From the NCBI RefSeq assembly GCF_028368855.1, contig NZ_JAQNCY010000009.1, positions 1 through 64,000 of the forward strand: a stretch of DNA of 64,000 nucleotides. The letters run 5' to 3'. This document shows positions 26,039-33,391 of this stretch, in pieces (position 1 is the stretch's first letter; every line of letters begins with the position of its first letter). The notes under the pieces were generated by a model. That model made no database searches and had not been told where the DNA came from. It was given only the letters and a program-made list of their open reading frames with translations. The position numbers were made by a program, and so were the translations under genes. The DNA is from Leisingera sp. SS27. GTDB taxonomy: Bacteria > Pseudomonadota > Alphaproteobacteria > Rhodobacterales > Rhodobacteraceae.

Positions 26039-26823
26039 GAGGCGCGGCCGTAGAAGCCGATGTTTTCCTCGTCAGTGAACCGCACGCCCGGGTTTTCGTA
26101 GAAGGTGAAGACTGCGATCACCCGTGTTTTGCCGCCTTTGACAGTGCCGACCCGGTGGGGGGAGTTCTTGCCGCGGAGTATGTTCAGCGTGCCGGGATCA
26201 AGGGTGATTGTGCGCATGTTGGGGTCTTGGCCCGCCAGCAGCCGTTCGACGCCTTCGTAATTCGGGTCGTCATCCGTGCGCAGTTCGGGGCTGTAGATGA
26301 ACTCGCCGCCTTCCTCGGGCGCTTGCAGCAGCATGGTGGTGGTGAATTCAGAGCGGTCGAAATGCCAGTTCAGCGCCTGGCTTGCGCCGTAGGACATGAT
26401 GTTCAGCCGCGCCAGCGGGTCGTCCATGGTGTAAAGCGCAGGCTTGTCCATGGTGGCGGCAAGGAATTGCGCAAAGGGCGGCCAATCATACAGGCGCAGC
26501 ACGGGCGAGTCCGGAAACTGGTCGGCGCACAGGGTGAAATTCGAGGTCTCAACCTTTTGCAGTGCCGGGTGGTCCGGGGCCAGGCCGTCGACCGCGTCCT
26601 TGAAGTAGATGTTGTGCCAGCGCTTGTGGTGAAAACTTTCGGTCTCGAACTTGCCCTGAAGCGCATCGGCGGCCCCCTGGGCCACCTCCGGTTTCATCAG
26701 GCCCTCGAGGCTGAACATGCCGTCGGCGGCCAGCTCAGCACGGCAGCGGTCCACCAGCGCCTGCCATTCCGGCGTGCCGGGGCGGTCGAGCGGGTAACGG
26801 TCGAGATCAAGAATATCGCGCAT
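26035..26823 (-). CDS. 2OG-Fe(II) oxygenase family protein (HalD/ArpA-like)
   Basis: 262 residues. The double-stranded beta-helix shows the iron facial triad H154, D156 (NWHFDRSEF) and H223 (SPHRVG), and R234 eleven residues later for 2-oxoglutarate binding. The N-terminal helical domain begins with DILDLDRYPLDRPG. Related proteins hydroxylate or halogenate small molecules or amino acids. It is translated just ahead of the DddP-like gene, with overlapping stop and start, and divergent from a LysR regulator 109 bp away, so the pair probably forms a LysR-controlled catabolic unit. The frame extends 92 codons upstream into the LysR gene; the ATG at 26823 is the sensible start. Confidence 0.78.
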   Translation of the reverse strand: MRDILDLDRYPLDRPGTPEWQALVDRCRAELAADGMFSLEGLMKPEVAQGAADALQGKFETESFHHKRWHNIYFKDAVDGLAPDHPALQKVETSNFTLCADQFPDSPVLRLYDWPPFAQFLAATMDKPALYTMDDPLARLNIMSYGASQALNWHFDRSEFTTTMLLQAPEEGGEFIYSPELRTDDDPNYEGVERLLAGQDPNMRTITLDPGTLNILRGKNSPHRVGTVKGGKTRVIAVFTFYENPGVRFTDEENIGFYGRAS

Positions 26824-26932
26824 GGGGTGTTCCTTGGGGGCTTTCGTGTTTTCCCAAGCCTGCGCGCCGGGCGGGGATCTGACCACTATAAAATATCTTG
26901 GAGAGCATAAGAATTTCTTGCACTGTGCCATC
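26824..26932. promoter_or_regulatory. Divergent promoter region for the LysR regulator and oxygenase operon
   Basis: A 109-bp intergenic segment, AT-rich at 26885-26915 compared with its surroundings. It contains TATCTT and TAAGAA half-sites about nine bases apart (roughly 26894-26914), a loose dyad of the T-N11-A kind bound by LysR proteins. GGAG at 26900-26903 and TATAAA nearby are further landmarks. The exact operator is a guess. Confidence 0.5.
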
Positions 26933-27787
26933 ATGAAGCTGCCGCCCTTGAACGCCCTGCGCGCCTTTGAATGCGCTGCCCGGACCGGGAGCTTCTCAGC
27001 TGCCGGGGCAGAGCTGGGCGTGAGTTCCGCGGCGGTGTCGATGCAGGTGAAAAATCTGGAGGAGTGGCTGGGGCTGAAGCTGTTCACCCGCCGTGCCAAT
27101 CAGGTGCGGCTGACCGATGCCGGGCGGGATTATTATCAGAAGGCGGCGATGTCGCTGGCGGAGATTGCCAGTTTCACCGAGGCGCTGACCGAAGGCGGCA
27201 CCCGGCGGCCGCTGGTGATTTCGGCCACGCCTGCGCTGGCGCAGCTGTGGCTGCCGGAGCGGCTGAAGGCATTTGCGGAGGTACGGCCGGATGTGCCTGT
27301 GCGGCTCAGGATCGAGGATGACCGGATTGATTTGGAGGCGGAGGGTATTGATGCGCGGCTGACCTATGGCGGTGAACATCCCGAGCACCGGACACAGCCC
27401 CTGTTCACGGACCGGTTGGTGCCGGTTGGCAAGGACCCGCATATGGATATCCGGACGGCGCCACTGGTGGAGGTCAGCTGGGGCGAGACCATTTCCTCGG
27501 TGCCGGGCTGGCGGCAGTATTTTGTTCAGCATGCAGTCGAACGGCAGGATTTGGCCACGGCAGTCATCGGGCAGTCGGTGCCCTCGGTGGTGGCGCTGGT
27601 GCAGGCGGGGCTGGGCATTGCGCTGCTGCCGGAGCAGGTTGTGGGCGGGGAAATCCGCGCGGGCAGGCTGCACCGGCTGCAGGGGCCGGTGCTGGAGATG
27701 CCGCGGCCCTATGTGCTGGTTACCGCGCATTACAAGTCGCGCTCGCGCCGCTTGCGGACCCTTGCGGAGGTGCTGGGGGTCCGTTAA
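26933..27787 (+). CDS. LysR family transcriptional regulator (GcvA-like)
   Basis: 284 residues from the ATG at 26933. The N-terminal winged helix carries the LysR hallmark LPPLNALRAFECAARTGSFS (3-22) and SSAAVSMQVKNLEEWLG (about 33-49). The effector-binding domain follows from about 88 (LVISATPALAQLWLPERL). It resembles GcvA/AmpR-type members. Divergent orientation relative to the 2OG oxygenase/DddP-like pair suggests it controls that pair, with a product or substrate of those enzymes as inducer. The upstream frame (from 26822) overlaps the oxygenase 5' end and is not used. Confidence 0.9.
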   Translation: MKLPPLNALRAFECAARTGSFSAAGAELGVSSAAVSMQVKNLEEWLGLKLFTRRANQVRLTDAGRDYYQKAAMSLAEIASFTEALTEGGTRRPLVISATPALAQLWLPERLKAFAEVRPDVPVRLRIEDDRIDLEAEGIDARLTYGGEHPEHRTQPLFTDRLVPVGKDPHMDIRTAPLVEVSWGETISSVPGWRQYFVQHAVERQDLATAVIGQSVPSVVALVQAGLGIALLPEQVVGGEIRAGRLHRLQGPVLEMPRPYVLVTAHYKSRSRRLRTLAEVLGVR

Positions 27788-27899
27788 GGCGCCGGTTCTG
27801 CCGCAAATGGCGGATCCGTTTTGAAAATTGCCGCGTAACAGTATATGAGAGTGGCCTGCCGCACCCTATATGGGGCCCGTATCACTGGGGGAAACGCCG

Positions 27900-29003
27900 A
27901 TGAACATTCATAACCGCGACGCTGCCGGGGCGCCGGACCGCGAGGCCGCTGCTGCCGCGCTGGATGTGCTGCGGGCCTGGGCCGGCACCGTGACTGAGAC
28001 CGAGATCGCCGAGCTGGACCCGGCGGTGGCACGGCTGCTGCCGGGCCGCGAGGTTGGCAACTACCCGGAACTGTCGCGTCAGTACCCTGAGGAGTTCAAA
28101 TCCGACGAAGCCTACCGCGCGACGCTGCCTGACCTGCAGAACGGGCCGACCAGCCTGATCCGCGGCGCCAAGGAGCAGATCCAGCATGTGGGGATTTCGA
28201 ACTTCCGCCTGCCGATCCGCTTCCACACCCGTGATGATGGCGATCTGACGCTGGAGACCAGCGTGACCGGCACCGTGTCCCTGGATGCGGGCAAGAAGGG
28301 CATCAACATGTCCCGGATCATGCGGACCTTCTACAAGCACGCGGAAAGCACCTTCAGTTTCGAGGTGATGGCAAGCGCGCTGGATGACTACCTGAGCGAT
28401 CTGGACAGCCCGGATGCGCGCATCCAGATGCGGTTCTCCTTCCCTGCGCGGGTCAGCAGCCTGCGCTCGGGCCTGAGCGGCTATCAGTACTACGACTTTG
28501 CACTGGAACTGGTGGATCACGACGGGGTGCGTGAGAAGATCATGCATCTGGACTATGTCTACTCCTCGACCTGCCCGTGCTCGCTGGAACTGTCGGAGCA
28601 CGCCCGCCAGGCGCGGGGGCAATTGGCGACGCCGCATTCGCAGCGCTCGGTGGCACGGATTTCGGTGCAGTCGGTGCCCGGCAGCGATTGCCTGTGGTTC
28701 GAGGAGCTGATCGAGCTGTGCCGCAAGGCGGTGCCGACCGAAACCCAGGTGATGGTCAAGCGCGAGGACGAACAGGCCTTTGCCGAGCTCAATGCCGCCA
28801 ACCCGATCTTTGTCGAGGATGCGGCGCGGCTGTTCTGTGAGGCGCTGCAGGCGGATGACCGGATTGGAGATTTCCGGGTGGTGGCGAGCCACCAGGAAAG
28901 CCTGCACAGCCATGATGCGGTCAGCGTGCTGACGCAAGGCGACCTGTTCAAGGCGATGAGCCTGGACCCGAAACTGTTCGCAACCCTTATCCACCAGGGC
29001 TGA
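27900..29003 (+). CDS. folE2: GTP cyclohydrolase FolE2 (type IB)
   Basis: Converts GTP to 7,8-dihydroneopterin triphosphate, the entry step to folate and queuosine precursors. FolE2 is the variant that does not need zinc. 367 residues; family features are GPTSLIRGAKEQIQHVGISNF (quoted in part: LIRGAKEQIQHVG, about 81-93), KGINMSRIMRTFYKH (about 135-149) and the catalytic-Cys segment SSTCPCSLELSEHARQARG (about 222-240). The ATG at 27900 with GGGGGAAACG upstream; an in-frame upstream ATG at 27870 would add ten residues. No folate neighbours here. In other bacteria folE2 can be Zur-regulated, but no convincing Zur box is visible. Confidence 0.96.
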   Translation: MNIHNRDAAGAPDREAAAAALDVLRAWAGTVTETEIAELDPAVARLLPGREVGNYPELSRQYPEEFKSDEAYRATLPDLQNGPTSLIRGAKEQIQHVGISNFRLPIRFHTRDDGDLTLETSVTGTVSLDAGKKGINMSRIMRTFYKHAESTFSFEVMASALDDYLSDLDSPDARIQMRFSFPARVSSLRSGLSGYQYYDFALELVDHDGVREKIMHLDYVYSSTCPCSLELSEHARQARGQLATPHSQRSVARISVQSVPGSDCLWFEELIELCRKAVPTETQVMVKREDEQAFAELNAANPIFVEDAARLFCEALQADDRIGDFRVVASHQESLHSHDAVSVLTQGDLFKAMSLDPKLFATLIHQG

Positions 29004-29033
29004 AACGGGCCGGCCTGCCTGATTTTCAGGCGG
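27900..29033 (+). other. Reference span: folE2 transcript region including 3' hairpin
   Basis: The coding region is listed separately. Its 3' flank runs into the hairpin at 29014-29037. The 112-bp upstream region (27788-27899) contains GTAACAGTATATGAG, a weak dyad that I do not accept as a Zur site. Confidence 0.3.
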
Positions 29034-29037
29034 GTTT
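29014..29037 (+). terminator. Probable terminator of folE2
   Basis: CCTGCCTG (29014-29021), loop ATTTT, CAGGCGGG (29027-29034) with one G-T pair, followed by TTTCC. Eleven bases after the folE2 stop. The remainder of the 304-bp gap to 29308 shows no gene, only a GC-rich leader for the next gene. Confidence 0.55.
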
Positions 29038-29307
29038 CCGCTAGGTCATCCGGTTGGCCTCCTGGTAATTTCTGCATTGCCGCATTTTTTACGCCGCAAC
29101 GCAGCGCTTCATGCTAGCGTCAATGCGAATCCCCCCGGCCGTCCTGCCGGGGGCCAGGGGAGCTTGTGCGCAGGTGTCTGTATTTGACGGCCCGTTTTCC
29201 GCTGCATCAGGCCCGGGACGCCCCCGGCCGCCGCTCCCGTTTTTCTTTGCCCGGATGCAGCAGCGCCGTTCCGGAGCAAGTGCAGTGCTGGACTTTAGGA
29301 GTAACAA

Positions 29308-30177
29308 ATGACGAGCTTTCAAAATATCCCGGGCCTGACGGTCAAGACGCATGAATGGGCGGGCTATGCGGCCGGGCTGCAACTGAAGCTGTGGCGCCAA
29401 GCGGCAGAGGCTGCGCTGAAGGCGCCGCTGGCGCAGATGCAGCTGGCGCAGACGATGCTGGAAGCCCAGCGGCGCCTGTTGCAGGCAGGCGTGCCGGCAT
29501 TGGCAGGGGATGCCGGTGAGGCAGCCAAGGCGGCTCCGGAGAAGGAGGCCGCAGCGGCGGCGCCGAAAGCGGATGCTGCAGCGGCGGCGCCGGTCGAAAT
29601 GCCGGCCGAAGCAAAGGCCAAAACCAAGAAGCCCGCGGCCCGGAAGCCTGCGGCGCGCAAATCCGCAGGCCGTAAGGCTGCGGTCCGCAAGGCGCCTGTG
29701 CGCAAAACCGCTGCACCCAAGGCGGCAGCTGCCAAGCCGGCAGTTCCTGCGGCAGCCAAGACCGAAGCCGCCCTGCAAGCCAGTGCTAAGGCGGTGCCAG
29801 TGAAACCGGAACCTGTTAAGGCAGAACCTGCCAAGCCGGAGCCGGTCAGGGAAGCTGCAAAGGCGGCTCCGCCGGCGGCGCCCTCTGCGAATAAGCCTGC
29901 AAATCAAAATGGTTCAAAGGCCGGGGAGAAGGCAAGGGAACAATCTGCAATGTTCCGCAGTTCCTCTGCCCGCCGCGGCGGGGCTCAGCCTGCGGCAAGC
30001 GGCGCTAAGGCCCCGGCAGCCGCAGACGCTGCGCCCAAGGCGCTTGCGGAAGAACCTGTTGCGGGGGGCAATGCTCAAGCGCCGCAAGCCGCGCCGTCCA
30101 AACGCCCGCGCAAGCCGTCCACCCCGCCGCAGATGCCGCAGCGCAACGCTGCGGGCACCGGCGGCAGCGGCGACTGA
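29308..30177 (+). CDS. Ala/Lys/Pro-rich protein with histone-H1-like tail
   Basis: 289 residues. The first ~65 residues look like a folded helical module (WAGYAAGLQLKLWRQAAEAA, QMQLAQTMLEAQRRLLQAG), reminiscent of phasin-type amphipathic helices. The rest is low-complexity, with AKTKKPAARKPAARKSAGRK-type repeats (about 110-155), then alternating Ala/Pro/Lys/Glu, like eukaryotic H1 tails and bacterial AlgP/Hc1-like DNA-binding proteins. The C-terminus (KRPRKPSTPPQMPQRN) is basic. It may bind DNA or polyhydroxyalkanoate granules; I cannot decide which. The TTTAGGAGTAAC just before the ATG is a good RBS. The trkH-type gene follows after 47 bp. Confidence 0.75.
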   Translation: MTSFQNIPGLTVKTHEWAGYAAGLQLKLWRQAAEAALKAPLAQMQLAQTMLEAQRRLLQAGVPALAGDAGEAAKAAPEKEAAAAAPKADAAAAAPVEMPAEAKAKTKKPAARKPAARKSAGRKAAVRKAPVRKTAAPKAAAAKPAVPAAAKTEAALQASAKAVPVKPEPVKAEPAKPEPVREAAKAAPPAAPSANKPANQNGSKAGEKAREQSAMFRSSSARRGGAQPAASGAKAPAAADAAPKALAEEPVAGGNAQAPQAAPSKRPRKPSTPPQMPQRNAAGTGGSGD

Positions 30178-30224
30178 CGCCGCCCACTTGACACTGACTG
30201 CGCAGGGGGCCAACGCTGCGCCGC

Positions 30225-31673
30225 ATGTTGGATCTCCGCCCGGTTGGGTATGTCATCGGCCTGCTGGTCGTCATTCTGGGAGCCATGATGGTGTTCCCGC
30301 TGCTGGTCGATCTTTATGATGGCCGGGGCGAGTGGCCCGTGTTCCTGGAGAGCGCCGTGTTCACCGTCCTGGTGGGCGGGCTTTTGTCGCTCAGCTGTGC
30401 CAACGGGGTTAAGGAGGGGCTGAGCATCCGCCAGACCTTCCTGCTGACCACGCTGGTCTGGGTGGCGCTGCCGCTGTTCGGGGCCGTGCCCTTGATGCTG
30501 GGGGCAACCGAACTGCGGTTTGTCGATGCTTTTTTCGAGGCGATGTCGGGGCTGACCACTACCGGCTCAACCGTCATTTCCGGTCTGGATGATCTGCCGC
30601 GCGGGCTGCTGCTCTGGCGCGGCATCCTGCAATGGCTGGGCGGCATCGGCATCATTGTGGTTGCAATGGTGTTCCTGCCCGAGCTGCGGGTCGGCGGCAT
30701 GCAGATCTTCAAATCCGAGAGCTTTGACACCTTCGGGAAGATCCTGCCGCGGGCGCAGGCGATCGCCAAGCAGATATCGCTGATCTATGTTTCGCTGACC
30801 GGGGCCTGCATGCTGGTCTACATGATGATGGGCATGGGGCCGTTTGATGCACTGGTGCATTCGATGACCACAATCGCGACCGGCGGATTTGCCAATTACG
30901 ATGCCTCTTTCGGGGCCTTTGCCGGGCCGGTGGAATACGCAGCCTCTGTCTTCATGATTTTGGCGGCATTGCCGTTCGTGCGCTATGTGCAGCTGATCAA
31001 TGGCCACGGGACCCCGCTGCTGCGCGACAGTCAGATCCGCGGTTTCATGATGACGCTGGGGCTCCTGGTCGCGGTGGCAGCAGGGGTTCTGTACTACGCG
31101 CGTCCGCATGGCGGCGAAGAAGCGCTGCGCTCCGCCCTGTTCAACATCACCTCGATCATGTCCGGGACCGGCTATGCCAGCGCGGATTACATGCAATGGG
31201 GCAGCTTCCTGGTGATGATCTTCTTCTTCACCGGCCTGATTGGCGGCTGCGCGGGATCCACGGCCTGTTCGGTAAAAATATTCCGCTATCAGCTTCTGTT
31301 TGCCTCGATCAAGGTGCAGATCCAGCGCATCCGATCGCCGCACGGGGTGTTCCAGACCCGATACGAGGGGCGGCCGGTGGATGCTGATGTGCTGAGTTCG
31401 GTGATTTCCTTCTTCATGTTCTTTGTGGTGACGCTGGGCATTATCGCCTGGATGCTGGCGCTGACCGGGCTGGATTTCGTGACAGCGGTGTCCGGCGCTG
31501 CGACGGCGGTGGCCAATATCGGGCCGGGGCTGGGCGATATCATCGGGCCTGCGGGCAATTTTTCGACCCTCAATGATCCGGCCAAGTGGATCCTGAGCGT
31601 GGCGATGCTGATCGGGCGGCTGGAACTGATGGCTGTATACGCGATCCTGACAGTTCGGTTCTGGCGCGCCTGA
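30225..31673 (+). CDS. TrkH/KtrB-family potassium uptake protein
   Basis: 482 residues, about eight to ten membrane helices. Four pore-loop repeats are visible: TTTGSTVISGL (about 108-118), TIATGGFANYD (about 216-226), SIMSGTGYASADY (about 311-323) and TAVANIGPGLGD (about 425-436), each with the G-containing K+ selectivity filter. It mediates K+ uptake across the inner membrane and normally needs a TrkA/KtrA RCK subunit, which is not in this window. The ATG at 30225 is preceded by only a weak RBS. Followed by lysC after 207 bp without a clear gene. Confidence 0.92.
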   Translation: MLDLRPVGYVIGLLVVILGAMMVFPLLVDLYDGRGEWPVFLESAVFTVLVGGLLSLSCANGVKEGLSIRQTFLLTTLVWVALPLFGAVPLMLGATELRFVDAFFEAMSGLTTTGSTVISGLDDLPRGLLLWRGILQWLGGIGIIVVAMVFLPELRVGGMQIFKSESFDTFGKILPRAQAIAKQISLIYVSLTGACMLVYMMMGMGPFDALVHSMTTIATGGFANYDASFGAFAGPVEYAASVFMILAALPFVRYVQLINGHGTPLLRDSQIRGFMMTLGLLVAVAAGVLYYARPHGGEEALRSALFNITSIMSGTGYASADYMQWGSFLVMIFFFTGLIGGCAGSTACSVKIFRYQLLFASIKVQIQRIRSPHGVFQTRYEGRPVDADVLSSVISFFMFFVVTLGIIAWMLALTGLDFVTAVSGAATAVANIGPGLGDIIGPAGNFSTLNDPAKWILSVAMLIGRLELMAVYAILTVRFWRA

Positions 31674-31880
31674 CGGCGTGCTGGCGGAAATCCCGGGACG
31701 GGATGCTGCCGGGATACCAGAAATTGCGCAGCCAGAGCCTTGTGGCGCTTTGCCGCGCTGAAATCCGGAGGCAGGCCGCAGCTTCCTTGCCCGGATGGCC
31801 CGCGCGCCCTTGCCCTTGGGGGGCGGCTCGCATATGAGGCACGGGACCGAAACCCGCAAGCGCAGGGAGACCCGTTCCAT

Positions 31881-33119
31881 ATGCCCGTACTTGTGATGAA
31901 ATTCGGCGGCACGTCTGTCGCCAACCTGGACCGCATCCGCCGCGCCGCCAAACGCGTCGGTGTTGAGGTGGCCAAGGGCTATGACGTGATCGTCATCGTG
32001 TCGGCGATGTCCGGCAAGACCAACGAGCTGGTGGGCTGGGTCGGTGAGACCTCGCCGCTGTATGACGCGCGGGAATATGACGCCGTGGTGTCCTCTGGTG
32101 AGAATGTGACCGCGGGCCTGATGGCGCTGACGCTGCAGGAGATGGATATCCCGGCGCGCAGCTGGCAGGGCTGGCAGGTGCCGCTGATGACCACCTCGGC
32201 GCACAGCCAGGCGCGGATCGAGGAAATCCCGCCGGAAAACATCAATGCCAAGTTTGCCGAGGGCATGAAGGTGGCGGTTGTTGCCGGTTTCCAGGGCATC
32301 AGCCCTGAGGGCCGCATTACCACCCTGGGCCGGGGCGGTTCCGACACCACCGCGGTGGCCTTTGCCGCCGCGTTTGAAGCTGAGCGCTGCGATATTTATA
32401 CCGATGTGGACGGTGTTTATACCACCGACCCGCGGATCTGCGGCAAGGCGCGCAAGCTGGACAAGATTGCGTTCGAGGAAATGCTGGAGCTGGCCTCGCT
32501 GGGGGCCAAGGTGCTGCAAACACGCTCCGTTGAACTGGCAATGCGCTACAATGTGAAGCTGCGCGTGCTGTCGAGCTTTGAGGAACAGTCCGACGAGGCC
32601 GGAACCCTGGTCTGCGACGAGGAGGAAATCATGGAATCCAATGTTGTAAACGGCGTTGCCTACTCCCGCGATGAGGCCAAGCTGACCGTGCAGTCGGTGG
32701 CCGACCGCCCGGGGATCGCAGCGACGATCTTCACCACGCTGTCCGAGGCGGGTGTGAATGTCGATATGATCGTGCAGGACGTCTCGGAAGATGGCCGCAC
32801 CGACATGACCTTCTCCTGCCCGACCGATCAGGTGGCGCGTGCCGAAAAGGCGCTGCTGGCAATCAAGGAGCAGGGCGAGCTGAATTATGCGGAACTGCTG
32901 GCTGATCAGGATGTCGCCAAGGTCTCGGTGGTCGGCATCGGCATGCGTTCGCAGTCGGGCGTGGCGGCCAAGATGTTCAAGGTGCTGTCGGATGAGGGCA
33001 TCAACATCAAGGTGATCACCACCTCCGAGATCAAAATCTCGGTGCTGATCGACCGCAAGTACATGGAGCTGGCCGTGCAGGCGCTGCATGATGCGTTCGA
33101 ACTGGAGAAAGCAAGCTAA
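31881..33119 (+). CDS. lysC: Aspartate kinase
   Basis: Phosphorylates aspartate, the first step towards lysine, methionine, threonine and isoleucine. 412 residues, monofunctional class. The N-terminal kinase domain starts VMKFGGTSVA (5-14), with SSGENVTAGLMA (about 73-84) and GRGGSDTTAVA (about 152-162). Two C-terminal ACT domains (about 265-335 and 345-410) provide feedback control. The ATG at 31881 follows GGGAGACCC. A strong terminator follows. The upstream frame to 31740 is noncoding by composition. Confidence 0.97.
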   Translation: MPVLVMKFGGTSVANLDRIRRAAKRVGVEVAKGYDVIVIVSAMSGKTNELVGWVGETSPLYDAREYDAVVSSGENVTAGLMALTLQEMDIPARSWQGWQVPLMTTSAHSQARIEEIPPENINAKFAEGMKVAVVAGFQGISPEGRITTLGRGGSDTTAVAFAAAFEAERCDIYTDVDGVYTTDPRICGKARKLDKIAFEEMLELASLGAKVLQTRSVELAMRYNVKLRVLSSFEEQSDEAGTLVCDEEEIMESNVVNGVAYSRDEAKLTVQSVADRPGIAATIFTTLSEAGVNVDMIVQDVSEDGRTDMTFSCPTDQVARAEKALLAIKEQGELNYAELLADQDVAKVSVVGIGMRSQSGVAAKMFKVLSDEGINIKVITTSEIKISVLIDRKYMELAVQALHDAFELEKAS

Positions 33120-33153
33120 GCGCTTCTTTTAAAAACAGTATCACGAGACACGC

Positions 33154-33179
33154 AAAGGCGCCGTTCAGGCGCCTTTGTC
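33154..33179 (+). terminator. Intrinsic terminator of lysC
   Basis: AAAGGCGCC (33154-33162), loop GTTCA, exact complement GGCGCCTTT (33168-33176) then GTC. It lies 35 bp after the lysC stop and is probably bidirectional because of the A and T ends of the stem. Confidence 0.88.
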
Positions 33180-33391
33180 ATGTCTGGCCGGTGGCAGGCG
33201 GTGTCTGGCCTTTGGGCCGGACAGAATGCTTTGATTGCAGGCAATGCTGCAAAAACACTTGGACTTTTTCCGCCGGGGTGGGACAAGTGGGTGGAGGAGA
33301 GAACGCTGGCGTACTACTCTGGGCGGTGTCCGTTTCCAGAGAGCAATCTGGGCGGCAGCGTGCGGGGAAGAAACCTCGGGAGAGGGTGAGA

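Noticed and set aside
27788-27899. Zur or zinc-responsive operator before folE2
   Set aside because: Only a weak dyad (GTAACAGTATATGAG) is present, which does not match the usual alphaproteobacterial Zur palindrome well enough.
30567-33089. 840-codon minus-strand frame opposite TrkH and lysC
   Set aside because: Composition of a shadow frame, spans two unmistakable genes on the other strand and includes improbable low-complexity His/Gln runs.
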